Assembly (NCBI GenBank): GCA_024349245.1
Contig: JALDNG010000719.1
Span: 1-64,000, forward strand
DNA length: 64,000 nucleotides
From: Neodontobutis hainanensis
Taxonomy: Eukaryota > Chordata > Actinopteri > Gobiiformes > Odontobutidae
Direction of reading: 5' to 3'
Shown here: positions 32,644 to 47,100 of the stretch, piece after piece
How the letters are laid out: each line of letters starts with the position of its first letter
Position numbering within the stretch: the stretch's first letter is position 1
Position numbers and translations under genes: made by a program
The notes under the pieces: generated by a model
Database searches by the model: none
What the model saw: only the letters and a program-made list of their open reading frames with translations
What the model was told of the DNA's origin: nothing

Positions 32644-35600
32644 TGTTCTACTGCACGTCTACAGTCTTTTCTTATAAACGTCTACAGTCTGTTCTACTGC
32701 ACATCTACAGTCTCTTCTACTGCACTTCTACAGTCTGTACTACTGCACTTCTAAAGTCTATTCTAATGCTCATTTATAGTCTGTTCTATTGCACGTCTAC
32801 AGTCTGTTCTACTGCCCTTCTACAGTCTGTACTACTGCACTTCTACAGTCTGTTCTAAAGCATGTCTAGAGTGTTTTCTAATACAAATATACAGTCTGTT
32901 CTAATGCACATCTACAGTCTGTACAACTGCACCTCTACTGTCTGTTCTAAAGCATGTCTACAGTGTTTTCTAATACTTAAATACATTCTGTTCTAATGCT
33001 CATCTACAGTCTGTACAACTGCACCTCTAGAGTCTCTTCTTCTGCACATTGTCAGTCTGTTCTACTGGACATTTACGGTCTGTTCTAATGATCGTCTACA
33101 GTCTGTTCTAAAGCCAATCTAGAGTCTGTACTACTGCTGCACTGAAGTCTGTACAACTGCATGTCTACAGTCTGCTAAACTACATCTCTACAGTTTTTCT
33201 ATTGTATGTCTACAGTCTGTTCTAATACACATCTACAGTCTGTTCTAATGCAAGTCTACAGTATATACTACTGCTTGTCTACAGTCTGTTCAACTGCAAG
33301 TCTACAGTCTGTTCAACTGCACCTCTACAGTCTGTTCTAATGCCAGTTTACAATCTGTACTATTGCTCTACTGCAGTCTGTTCTACTGCATGTCTACAGT
33401 CTGTTTTACTGCACATCTACAGTCTGTTCTAATGCACTTCTACAGTCTGTTCCAAAGCATGTCTACAGTGTTTTCTAATACTCATATACAGTCTGTTCTA
33501 ATGCTCGTCTACAGTCTGTACTACTGCATCTCTACAGTCTATTCTTCTGCACATTGTCAGTCTGTTCTATTGCTCGTCAACAGTCTGTTCTATTGCTCGT
33601 CAACAGTCAGTTCTAAAGCCAATCTAGAGTCTGTACTACTGCTGCTCTGAAGTCTTTTCAACTGCACGTCTATAGTCTGGTCAACTGCTCCTTTAAAGTC
33701 TGTTCTAATGCCAGTTTACAGTCTGTACTACTGCTCTACTAAAGTCTGTTCTAATGAACATCTACAGTCTTTTCTAATGCAAGTCGATAGTCTGTATTAC
33801 TGCACCTCTACAATCTGTTCTAAAGCATGTCTAGAGTGTTTTTAATACTCATATAGAGTCTGTTCTAATGCTCATATACAGTCTGAACTACTGCACTTCT
33901 ACAGTCTGTTCTAAAGTATGTCTAGAGTGTTTTCTAATACTCATATACAGTCTGTTCTAAAGCTCGTCTACAGTCAGTTCTACAGTCTGTTCTAATGCAT
34001 GTCTACAGTCTGTTCTAATGCAAGTCTACAGTCTGTACTACTGCTCATCTACAGTCTGTTCTACTGCACGTCTACAGTCTTTTCTTATAAACGTCTTCAG
34101 TCTGTTCTACTGCACATCTATAGTCTGTTCTACTGCACTTCTACAGTCTGTACTACTGCACTTCTAAAGTCTATTCTAATGCTCATTTATATTCTGTTCT
34201 ACTGCACGTCTACAGTCTGTTCTACTGCACATCTACAGTCTGTACAACTGCACCTCTACTGTCTGTTCTAAAGCATGTCTACAGTGTTTTCTAATACTTA
34301 AATACATTCTGTTCTAATGATCGTCTACAGTCTGTTCTAAAGCCAATCTAGAGTCTGTACTGCTGCTGCACTGAAGTCTGTACAACTGCATGTCTACAGT
34401 CTGCTAAACTGCATCTCTACAGGTTCTTCTATTGTATGTCTACAGTCTGTTCTAATACACATCTACAGTCTGTTCTAATGCAAGTCTACAGTATATACTA
34501 CTGCTTGTCTACAGTCTGTTTAACTGCAAGTCTACAGTCTGTTCAACTGCACCTCTACAGTCTGTTCTAATGCCAGTTTACAATCTGTACTATTGCTCTA
34601 CTGCAGTCTGTTCTAATGCAAGCCTACAGTCTGTAATACTGCTCATCTACAGTCTGTTCTACTGCACGTCTACAATCTGTTTTAATAAACGTCTACAGTC
34701 TGTTCTGCACATTTACAGTCTGTACTACTGCACTTCTACAGTCTTTTTTAATGCTCGTCTACAGTCTGTATTACTGCACCTCTACAGTCTGTTGTAAAGC
34801 ATGTCTAGAGTGTTTTCTAAAACTTATATACAGTCTGTTCTAATGGTCATCTACAGTCTGAACTTCTGCACCTCTATAGTCTGTTCTAAAGCATGCCTAC
34901 AGTGTTTTCTAATACTCAAATACAGTCTGTTCTAATGCTCGTCTACATTCTGTACTACTGCACCTCTACAGTCTGTTCTTCTGCACATTGTCAGTCTGTT
35001 CTACTGGACGTTTACAGTCTGCTCTAATGCTCGTCTACAGTCAGTTCTAAAGCCAAATCTAGAGTCTGTACTACTGCTGCTCTGAAGTTTGTTCAACTGC
35101 AAGTCTACAGAATGTTCAACTGGAGCTCTACAGTCTGTTCTAATGCCAGTTTACAGTCTGTACTATTGCTGTACTGCAGTCTGTTCTACTGCATGTCTAC
35201 ATTCTGTTTTACTGAACATCTACAGTCTGTTCTAATGCACATCTAAAGTCTGTTCTAATGCAAGTCTAGAGTCTGTACCACTGCTTGTCTACAGTCTGTT
35301 CTACTGCACTTCTACAGTCTGTTCTAATAAACGTATACAGTCTTTTCTACTGCTCATCTACAGTCTATACTACTGCACTTCTACAGTCTGTTCTATAGCT
35401 CGTTTACAGTCTGTATAACTGCACCTCTACAGTCTGTTCTAAAGAATGTCTAGAGTGTTTTCTAATACTCATATACAGTCTGTTCTAATGCTCGTCTACC
35501 CAACTGCACCTCTTCAGTTTGTTCTAAAGCATGTCTACAGTGTTTTGTAAAACTCATATACAGTCTGTTCTAATGCTCACCTACAGTCTGTACTACAGCA

Positions 35601-38097
35601 CCTCTAGAGTCTTTTCTTCCGCACATTGTCAGTCTGTTCTACTGGACGTTTACAGTCATTTCTAAAGCTTGTCTACAGTCTGTTCTAAAGCCAGTCTAGA
35701 GTCTGTTCTACTGCTGCTGTGAAGTCTGTTCAACTGCATGTCTATAGTCTGTTCAACTGCACCTCTACGTCTGTTTTATTGTATGTCTACATTCTGTTCT
35801 AATGTACATCTACAGTCTGTTCAAATGCAAGTCAACAGTCTGTACTACTTTTCGTGCACAGTCTGTACTACTGCACCTCTACAGTCTGTTCTAAAGCATG
35901 TCTACAGTCTATTCTAATACTCATATACAGTCTGTTCTAATACTCGTCTAAAGTCTCTACTAACGGACTTTTAAATTCTATTCTTCTGCAGCATCGTTAG
36001 TCTGTTTTACTGGACATTTACAGTCTGTTCTAAAACACGTCTATAGTCTGTTCAAATACTCGTCCACAGTCTGTTCTAATGCATTCTGTTCTAATGCACA
36101 TCTATAGTCTGTTCTATTGCTCGAATACAGTCTGTTCTAATGCCCAATAAAAGTCTTTACTACTCCACCTCTACAGTTTGTTCTACTTCTCCTCTACATT
36201 CTGTTCTAGTGCAGGTCTACAGTCTGTTCTATTGCTAGTCTAGAGTCTTTACTACTGCTGCTCTGCAGTTTGTACTCTTGCTCATCTACAGTCTGTTCTA
36301 CTGCATGTGTACAGTCTTTTCTTATAAACGTCTATAGTATGTTCTACTGTACATCTACAGTCTTTACTACTGCACTTCTAAAGTCTATTCTAATGCTCAT
36401 CTACGGTCTGTTCTACTGCAGGTCTACAGTCTGATCTAATAAACGTCTACAGTCTGTACTACTGCACATCTACAGTCTGTACTACTGCACTTCTACAGTC
36501 TCTTCTAATGCCAGTTTACAGTCTGTACTATTGCTCTACTGCAGTCTCTTCTACTGCATGTCTATAGTCTGTTTTACTGCACATCTACAGTTTGTTCTAA
36601 AGCATGTTTAGAGTGTTTTCTAATACAAATATACAGTCTGTACTACTGCACCTCTAGAGTCTATTCTTCTGCACATTGTCAGTCTCTTCTACTGTCGTTT
36701 ACAGTCTGTTGTAATGCTCGCCTACAATCTGTTCTAAAGCAAATCTAAAGTCTGTCGACTGCTGCTCTGAAGTCTGTACAACTGCACGTCTACAGTCTGT
36801 TCAACTGCACCTCTACAGTCACTTCTATTGTACAGTCTATTCTAATGCACATCTACAGTCTGTTCTAATGCAAGTCTATAATCTGTACTACTGTTTGTCT
36901 ACAGTCTGTACTACTGCACCTCTACAGTCTCTTCTAAAGCATGTCTACAATCTATTCTAATACTCATATACAGTCTGTTCTAATACTTGTTTACAGTCTG
37001 TACTAATGCATCTCTAAAGTCTATTCTTCTGAAGCATTGTCAGTCTTTTCTAATAATTGTCGACATTCTGTACTACTTCACCTCTACAGTCTCTTCTACT
37101 GCACAATTACAGTCTGTTCTAATGCTCGTCTATAGTCTGAACTACTGCACCTCTACAATCTGTTCTAAAGCATGTCTAGACTGTTTTCTAATACTCATAT
37201 AGAGTCTGTGCAAATGTTCGTCTACAGTCTGTACTACTGCATCTCTACAGTCTTTTCTTCTGCATATTGTCAGTCTGTTCTACTGGGCGTCTACAGTCTG
37301 TTCAACTGCACCTCTACAGTCACTTCTATTGTACGTCTACAGTCTATTCTAATGCACATCTACAGTCTGTTCTAATGCAAGTCTATAATCTGTACTACTG
37401 TTTGTCTACAGTCTGTACTACTGCACCTCTACAGTCTCTTCTAAAGCATGTCTACAATCTATTCTAATACTCATATACAGTCTGTTCTAATACTTGTTTA
37501 CAGTCTGTACTAATGCATCTCTAAAGTCTATTCTTCTGAAGCATTGTCAGTCTTTTCTAATAATTGTCGACATTCTGTACTACTTCACCTCTACAGTCTC
37601 TTCTACTGCACAATTACAGTCTGTTCTAATGCTCGTCTATAGTCTGAACTACTGCACCTCTACAATCTGTTCTAAAGCATGTCTAGACTGTTTTCTAATA
37701 CTCATATAGAGTCTGTGCAAATGTTCGTCTACAGTCTGTACTACTGCATCTCTACAGTCTTTTCTTCTGCATATTGTCAGTCTGTTCTACTGGACGTTTA
37801 TAGTCTGTTCTAATGCTCGTCTACAGTCAGTTCTAAAGCCAGTTTACAGTCTGTACTACTGCTCTACTGCAGTCTCTTCCACTGCACGTCTAAAGTCTGT
37901 TTTACTGCACATCTACACTTTGTTCTAATGTACATCTACTGTCTGTTCTAATGCAAGTCTAGAGTCTGTTTTACTGCACATCTACAGTCTGTTCTAAAGC
38001 ATGTCTAGAGTGTTTTCAAATACTCATATACAGTCTGCTCTATTGCTCATCTACAGTATGTACTACTGCACCTCTAGAGTCTATCCTTTTGCACATT
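32644..38097 (+). repeat. Family A array, sense orientation
   Basis: About 5.4 kb of 23-bp units with visible higher-order copying: the series ACTTAAATACATTCTG, GATCGTCTACAGTC and GCCAATCTAGAG appears near 32970-33130 and again near 34295-34350. A separate 507-bp direct duplication lies at 36838-37790. I see no gene or transposon inside. It ends at the telomere-like motif. Confidence 0.93.
36838..37790 (+). repeat. 507-bp direct duplication inside family A
   Basis: The run 36838-37283 recurs at 37345-37790 with a constant offset of 507 bp and almost no differences. That is 22 units of 23 bp plus 1 bp. The first copy lacks 7 bp just upstream (TTGTACAGTC against TTGTACGTCTACAGTC), which marks the left limit. 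It shows very recent unequal exchange or slippage of a 22-unit block. Confidence 0.85.
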
Positions 38098-38111
38098 GTT
38101 AGGGTTAGGTT
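38098..38111 (+). repeat. Telomere-like GTTAGGGTTAGGTT at a strand switch
   Basis: Two TTAGGG-type units lie exactly between sense family A (ending CTTTTGCACATT) and inverted family A (starting CCAGTAGAACAG). Short telomeric motifs are sometimes added at repaired breaks. Two units could also be chance. Confidence 0.6.
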
Positions 38112-41100
38112 CCAGTAGAACAGACTGTAGCCGAACAGTAGTTTAGAATGTAGACTTGAAATAGAACAGACTGTAGATGTGCAGTAGAACAGACTGTAGA
38201 CGTTTAATAAAAGAGACTATAGTCGTGCAGTACAACAGAGTGTAAACGAAAAGTAGATTAGAATGTAGACTTGCATAAGAACAGACTATGGAGGTGCAGT
38301 TGAACAGACTGTAGAGCAGCAGTAGTACAGACTGTAGAATGGCTTTAGAACTGACTATACACAATCATAGAGGACCATTAAAACAGACTGTAGATGTGCA
38401 GTAGAAGAGACTGTAGAGGTGCAGTTGTACAGAATCTTGACAATTATTAGAACAGATTGTAGACGTCTAGTAGAAGAGACTGTAGACGTTTATTAAAAAT
38501 GACTATAGTCGTGCATTAGAACAGACTGTAGACATGCAGTTGAACAGACTGTAGCTGTGCAGCTGGAGTAGTAAAGACTGTTATTGGGCATTAAAACAGA
38601 CTATATTCAAGCAATAGAAAGGAACAATAGATGTCTGGTCGTACAGATTGCATTAGAACAGACTGTGGATGAGCATTTGAACAGACTATAGACGTGTATT
38701 AGAACAGATTGTAGATGCGCAGTAGAAAAGACTGTAAGGTGCAGTAGTACAGAATGTCGATAATTAATAGAAAAGACTGTAGACGTGCAGTAGAACGGAC
38801 TGTAGAAAATTATTAGAACAGAATGTAGACTTGCAGTAGAACAGACTCACAGTGCTTCAGAAGAATAGACTTTAGAGGTGCATTAGTACAGACTGTAGAC
38901 GATTATTAGAATAGACTGTATATGAGTATTAGAAAACACTCTAGACATGCTTTAGAACAGACTGTAGAGGTGCAGTAGTACAGACTGTAGACCTGCAGTA
39001 GAATAGACTGTAGATGTGCATTAGAACAGACTTTAGAAGTGCAGTAGTAGAAACTGTAGATATGCAGTAGAACAGACTGTAGATGTGCAGTAAAACAGAC
39101 TGTAGACATGCAGTAGAACAGACTGCGGTAGAGCAGTAGTACAGACAGTAAAATGGCATTAGAACAGACTGTAGAGGAACAGTAGAACAAACTGTAGAGG
39201 TCGAGTAGTAAATACTGTTATTGGGCAATAGAACAGACGATATTCGAGCAATAGAACAGACTATAGATGTGTGGTCGTACGGACTGCATTAGAACAGATT
39301 GTGGACGAACATTTGAACAGACTAATGACGTGCATTAGAACAGACTTTAGATGTGCGGTAGAAGAGACTGTAGATAATTATTAGAACAGACTGTAGCCAT
39401 GCAGTAGAACAGACTGTAGAGGTAGAACAGTAAAGACTTTTATTGGGGATTAGAACAGACTGTAGACAAGCAATAGAACAGATTGTAGATGTGCAGTAGT
39501 ATAGACTGTAGACCTGCATTAGAAGAGACTCTAGATGCGCAGTAGAAAAGACTGTAAACGTGCAGTAGAACAGACTGACAATGTGCAGAAGAATAGACTG
39601 TAGAGGTGCAGTAGTTCAGACTGTGGACGAGCATTAGAACAGACTCTATATGAGTATTAGAAAACACTCTAGACATGCTTTAGAACAGATTGTAAAAGGT
39701 GCAGTATTTCAGAATGTTGACGAGAATTAGAACAGACTGTATATGAGTATTAGAATACACTCTAGACATGCTTAAGAACAGACTGTAGATGAGCAGTCAC
39801 TGACTGTAGACTAGCATTAGAACAGACTGTAGATGTGCATTAGAACAGACTGTAGATGTGCAGTAGAACAGACGTTAGATGTTTGTAAGAACAGACTGTA
39901 GACCTGCAAAAGAACAGATCGTAGATGAGCAGTAAAAGAAACTATAGATTTGCATTAGAATAGACTGTAGAAATGACTGTAAACGAGCATTAGAACAGAC
40001 TGTAAATGTCCAGTAGAACAAACTAACAATGTGCAGAAGAATAGACTGTAGAGATGCAGTAGTACAGACTCTAGACGAGCAGTAGAATAGACTGTAGATG
40101 TGCATTAGAACAGACTTTAGAAGTGCAGTAATAGAGACTGTAGATGTGTAGTAGAACAGACTGTAGACGTTTATCAGAACAGACTGTAGACGTGCAGTAG
40201 AACAGACTGTAAATGAGCAGTAGTACAGACTGTAGACTTGTATTAGAAAAGACTTTAGATGTGCATTAGATCAAACTATAGATGTGCAGTAGAACAGACT
40301 GTAGACGTTTATTAGAACAGACTGTAGACCTGCACTAGAACAGACCTTAGATGAGCAGTAGTACAGACTATAGACTTTAATTAGAACAGACTGAAGATAT
40401 ACATTAGAACAGACTTTAGAAGTGCAGTAGTAGAGACTGTAGATGTGTAGTAAAACAGACTGTAGAAGTTTATCAGAACAGACTGTAGAAGTGCAGTAGA
40501 ACAGACTGTAGATGAGCAGTAGTACAAACTGTAGACTTGCATTAGAACAGACAGTAGATGTGCTATAGAACAGACTGTAGATGTGCAGTAGAACAGACTG
40601 TAGACGTTTATCAGAACAGACTGTAGACGTGCAAAAGAACAGACCATAGATGAGCAGTAAAACAGACTAGAAACTTGCATTAGAACAAACTGTAGAACTG
40701 ACTGTAGGACGAGCATTAGAACTAACTGTAAGCGTCGAGTAGAACAGACTGACAATGTGCAGAAGAATATACTGTAGAGATGCAGCAGTACATACTGTAG
40801 ACGAGCATTAGAACAGACTGTATATGAGAATTAGAAAACACTCTAGACATACTTTAGAAAAGACTGTAGAAGTGCAGTAGTTCAGACTGTAGACGAGGAT
40901 TAGAACAGACTCTATACCAGTATTAAAAAAACACTCTAGACATGCTTTAGAACATATTGTAGAGGTGCAGTAATACAGACTATTGACTTGCATTAGTACA
41001 GACTGTAGATGTGCATTGGAACAGACTGTAGATGTGCAGTAAAACAGACTGTAGATGTGCAGTAGAACAGACTGCAGTAGAGCAGAGAGAACAGACTGTA

Positions 41101-44100
41101 GATGGCATTAGAACAGACTGTGCAGTTGAAATGACTGTAGGCAGTAGAACAGACTGTAGACGAACATTATAACAGACTGTAGATGTGCAGTAGAACAGAC
41201 TACAGTAGAACAACATAGTAGAACATGTGCAGTAGTACAGACTAAAGACCTGCATTAGAACAGACTGTGGATGAGCATTAGAACAGATTATAGACGTGCA
41301 TTAGAACAGACTGTAGATGTCCATTAGAACAGACTGTAGATGTGTAGTAGAACAGACTGACGATGTGCAGAAGAATAGACCGTAAGGCTTCAGTAGTTGA
41401 GACTTTACACGAGCATTAGAACAGACTGTACATGAGTATTAGAAAAGACCGTAGACATGATTTAGAACAGACTGTAGAGGTGCAGTAGTACAGACTGTAG
41501 ACTTGCAGTTTAACAGACTGTAGCTGTGCATTAGAACAGACTGTAGATGTGCAGTAGAACTGAATGTAGACTTGCAGTAAAACAGACTGCAGAGCAGAAG
41601 TAGTACAGACTCTAGACTGGCATTAGAACAGACTGTAGAGGAGCAGTAGTACAGACTGTAGACTTGCATTATAACAGATTGTAGATGTGCATTAGAACAA
41701 GCTATAGACGTACAAAAGAAGTGACTTTAGACGTGCATTTGTACAGACTTCAGTGCAACAGTAGTACACACTCTAGATTGGCTTTAGAACAGACTGTAGA
41801 CGATCATTAGAACAGACTGTAAACGCCCAGAAGAAGAGACTGACAATGTGCAGAAGATAAGAATAGAGAGGTGCAGTAGTACAGACTGTAGATGAGCATT
41901 AGATCAGACTGTATATGAGATTTAGAAAACACTCTAGACATGCTTTAGAACAGTCTGTAGAGGTGCAGTAGTTCAGACTGTAGACGAGCATTAGAACAGA
42001 CTCTATATGAATATTAGAAAACACTCTAGACATGCTTTAGAACAGACAGTAGAGGTGCAGTTGTACAGAATGTAGGCGAGCATTAGAACAGACTTATATT
42101 AGTATTAGAAAACAATCTAGATATGCTTTAGAACAGACTGTAGAGGTGCAGTAATACAGAATGTAGACGAGCATTAGAACAGACTGTAGAAGTCCAGTAG
42201 TACAAACTGTAGATGTGCAGTAGTACAGACTGTAGATGTACAATAGAAAAGACTGTAGAGGTGCAGTTAAACAGTTTGTAGACGTGCAGTAAAACAGACT
42301 TCAGAGAAGAAGTAGAACAGACTCTAGATTGGCTTTAGAACAGACTGTAGATGAGCATTAGAACAGACAGTAAACGACCTGTAGAACAGACTGACAATGT
42401 GCATTGAATAGACTTTAGAGGTGCAATAGTACAGACTGTAGATTAGCATTAGAACAGACTGTATATGAGTATTAGAAAACACTGTAGATATGCTTTAGAA
42501 CAGACTGTAGAGGTGCAGTAGTTCAGACTGTAGACGAGCATTAGAACAGACTGTATGTGAGTATTAGAAAACACTTTAGACATGTTTTAGAACAGACTGT
42601 AGAGGTTCAGTAGTTCAGACTGTAAACAAGCATTAGAACAAACTCTATATGAGTATTAGAAAACACTCTAGACATGCTTTAGAAGAGACTTTAGAGGTTC
42701 AGTAATACAGACTGTAGACGAGCATTAGAAAAGACTGTAGAAGTGCAGTTGTACAGACTGTAGATGTGCAGAAGAAGAGACTGTAGACGTATATTAGAAC
42801 AGACTGTAGACCTGCACTAGAACAGACTGTAGATTTGCATTAGAACAAACTGTAGATGTGCATTAGAACAGACTGTAGATGTGCAGTAGAACAGACTGTA
42901 GACGTTTATTAGAACAGACTGTAGACCTGCACTTAAAGAGACCGTAGATGAGCAGTAGTACAGACTATAGACTTGCATTAGAACAGATTGTATATTAGTA
43001 TTAGAAAAAATGTAGACATTCTTTAGAACAGACTGTGGAGGTGCAGTAGTTCAGACTGTAAATGAGCATTAGAACAGACTATTTATGAGTTTTAGAAAAT
43101 ACTCTAGACATGCTTTAAAAGAGACTGTAGAGGTGCAGAAATACAGACTGTAGAAAAAGCATTAGAACAGACTGTAGAAGTGCAGTAGTACAAACTGTAG
43201 ATGTGCAGTAGAACAGACTGTAGACATTTTTTAGAAAAGACTGTAGACGTGCAGTAGAACAGACTGTAGATGGGCAGTAGTACAGACTGTAGACTTTCAT
43301 TAGAACAGACAGTAGATGTACATTAGAACAGATTGTAGATGTGCAGTAAAACAGAATTTAGTGGAAGAGACTGTAATAGAGCAGTAGTACAGACTTTAAT
43401 CTGACATTTGAACAGACTGTAGAGGTGCAGTTGAACAGACTGTAGACGAGCATTAGAAAAGACTCTATATGAGTATTAGAAAACACTCTAGACATGCTTT
43501 AGAACAGATTGTAGAGGTGCAGTAGTTCAGACTGTAGACGAGCATTAGAACAGACTGTATATAAGTATTAGAAAACACTCTAGACATGCTTTAGAACAGA
43601 CTGTAGAGGTGCAATAATACAGACTGTAGACGAGCATTAGAAAAGACTGTAGAAGTGCAGTAGAAGAGATTGTAAATGTGCAGTAGAACAGGCTGTAGAC
43701 GTTTATTAGAACAGACTGTCGACCTGCACTAGAACAGACCGTATATGAGCAGTGGTACAGACTATAGACATGGATTAAAACAGACTGTAGATGTGCATTA
43801 GAACAGACTTTAGAAGTGCAGTAGTAGAGACTGTAGATGTGTAGTTGAACAGACTGTAGACGTTTATCAGAACAGACTGTAGACGTGTAGTAGAACAGAC
43901 TGTAGATGAGCAGTAGTACAGACTGTAGACTTGCATTAGAACAGACTGTAGATGTGCAGTGGAACAGACTGTATATGAGTATTATAAAAAACACTGTAGA
44001 CATGCTTTAGAACAGACTTTAGAGGTGCAGTAGTTCAGACTGTAGACGAGCATTAGAACAGACTGTATATGAGTATTAGAAAAAACTCTAGACATGCTTT

Positions 44101-47100
44101 AGAAGAGACTATAGAGGTGGAGTAATACAGACTGTAGACGAGCATTAGAACAGACTGTAGATGTGCAGTAGTACAGACAGAAGATGTGCAATAGAACAGA
44201 CTGTAGACGAGCAGTAGGACAGACTATAGACTTGCATTAGAACAGACAGTAGATGTACATTAGAACAGACTGTAGATGTGCAGTAAAACAGACGTTAGGC
44301 GTGCAGTGGAAGAGACTGTAGTAGAGCAGTAGTACAGATTGTAAACTGGCATTAAAACAGACTGTACAGGTGCGATTGAACAGACTGTTGACATGCAGTT
44401 GAAAAGACTTCAGAGCAGCAGTAGTACATACTCTAGATTGGATTTAAAACTGACTGTAGACAAGCATTAGAACAGACTGTAAACGTCAGTAGAACAGACT
44501 GACAATATGCAAAAGAATAGACTGTAGAGATTCAGTAGTACAGACTGTAGACGAGAATAAGAACAGACTGTATATGAGTATTAAAAACACTGTAGACATG
44601 CTTTAGAACAGACTGTAGAGGTGCAGTAGTTCAGACTAAAGACGAGCTTTAGAACAGACTCTATATGAATATTAGAAAACACTCTAGACATGCTTTAGAA
44701 CAGATTGTAGAGGTGCAGTAATACAGACTGTAGATGAGCATTAGAAAAGACTGTAGAAGTGCAGTAGTACAGACTGTAGATGTGCAGTAGAACAGATTGT
44801 AGACGTTTATTAGAACACACTGTAGATCTAGACTAGAACAGACCGTAGATGAGCAGTAGTACAGACTATAGACTTGCATTAGAACAGACAGTAGATGTGC
44901 ATTAGAATAGACTGTGGACGAGCATTAGAACAGACTATAGATGTGCATTAGAACAGACTGTAGATGTGCATTAGAACAGACTGTAGATGTGCAGTAGAAC
45001 AGACTGACGATGTGCAGAAGAATAGATCGTAGAGGTGCAGTAGTTGAGACTTTACACGAGCATTAGAAAAGACTGTAGAGATGCTTTAGAACAGACTGTA
45101 GACATGCAGTAGAACAGACTCTAGACAATTATTAGAACAGACTGGAGACGTCCAGTAGAACAGACTGTAGAAGTGCATTAGAAAAGACTGTAGACGTCTA
45201 TTAAAACAGACTATAGTCGTGCTGTAGAACAGAATGTAGAAGTGCAGTTGAAAAGACTTCAGAGCAGCATTAGTACAGACTCTAGATTGGCTTTAGAACA
45301 GACTGTAGATGAGGTTTAGAACAGACTGTAAAGGTCCAGTAGAACAGACTGACAATTAGAAAAGATTGTAAATGTGCACTAAAACAGACTGTAGACGTGC
45401 ATTAGAATAGACTGCAGTAGAGTAGTAAACTGGCATTAGAACAGACTGTAGACATGCAGTAGAACAGTCTGTAGATGTGCAGTAGAAGAGACTGTAGAGT
45501 TGCAGTAGTACAGAATGTTGATAATTATTAGAACAGACAGTAGACGTGCAGTAGATCAGACTGTAGATGTGCATTAGAACAGACTGTAGATGTGCATTAG
45601 AAGAGACTGAAGACCTTAGTCTTACAGTAGAACAGACTGTAGACGAGCAGTAGAACAGATTGTAGACTTGCAGTAGAACAGACTGTAGACCTGCAGTAGA
45701 AGAGACTGTAGAGGAGAAGTAGAACAAACTGTAGAGGTGGAGTAGTGAAGACTGTAGACAAGCATTAGAACAGTCTGTATATGAGTATTAGAAAACAATA
45801 CTAGAAATGCTTTACAACAGACTGTAAAGGTGCAGTAATACAGACTGTATACATTTATTAAAACAGACTGTAGACGTGCAGTAGAACAGACCGTAGATGA
45901 GTATTAGAAAACACTATAGACATGCAGTAGAACAGACTGCAGTAGAGCAATAGTACAGACTGTAAACTGGCATTAGAACAGACTGTAGAGTTGCAATTAA
46001 ACAGACTGTAGTCTTGCAGTTGAAAAGACTTCAAAGCAGCAGTAGTACAGACACTAGATTGGCTTTAGAACTGACTGTAGACGAGTATTAGAACAGACTG
46101 TATATGAGTATTAGAAAACACTCTAGACATGCTTTAGAACAGACTGTAGAGGTGCAGTTGTACAGACTGTAGACGAGCATTAGAACAGACTTTAAACGTC
46201 AGTAGAACAGACTGACAATGTGCAGAAGAATAGACTGTAGAGGTGCAGTAGTACAGACTGTAGATGAGCATTAGAACAGACTGTATATGAGTATTAGAAA
46301 ACACTGTGGACATGCTTAAGAACAGACTATAGAGGTGCAGTAGTTCAGACTGTAGACGAGCAGTAGAACCGACTGTATATGAGTATTAGAAAACACTACT
46401 AGAAATGCTTTACAACAGAATGTAGAGGTGCAGTAGAACAGACTGTAGACGTGCAGTAGAACAGACTGTTGTTGAGCAGTAGTACAGGCTGTATACTTGC
46501 ATAGGAACAGACTGTAAATGTGCATTAGAACAGACTGTAGATGTGCAGTAAAACAGACTGTAGACTTGCAATAGAGCAGACTGAATACGTGCAGTAGAAC
46601 AGACTGTAGACATGCAGTAGAACAGACTGTAGAGGTGGAGTTGTAAAGACTTTTATTGGGCATTAGAACAGACTGTAGACAAGCAATAGAACAGATTGTA
46701 GATGTGCAAAAGTATAAACTGTAGACCTGCATTAGAAGTGACTGTAGATGCGCAGTAGAAAAGACTGTAAGAAGCAGTAGTACAGAATGTAGACAATTAT
46801 TACAATAGACTCTAGATGTGCAGTAGAACAGACTTTAGATGAGCATTAGAACAGACTGTAAACGTCCAGTAGAACAGACTGACAATGTGCAGAAGAATAG
46901 ACTGTAGGGGTGCAGTAGTACAAACTGTATACCAGCATAAGAACAGACTGTATATGAGTATTAGAAAACACTGTAGACATGCTTTAGAACAGACTGTAGA
47001 GATACAGTAATACACACTGTAGACAAGCATTTGAAATGACTGTAGAAGTGCAGTAGTACAGACTGTAAATGTGCAGAACAGACTGTAGACGTTTATTAAA

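Noticed and set aside
43545..44003. Cys/Tyr-rich repeat protein of about 150 codons that looks like a secreted peptide family
   Set aside because: It results from the 23-bp family A unit read through three frames. The same residues recur with a 23-residue period in every array block, and stops interrupt them at random.
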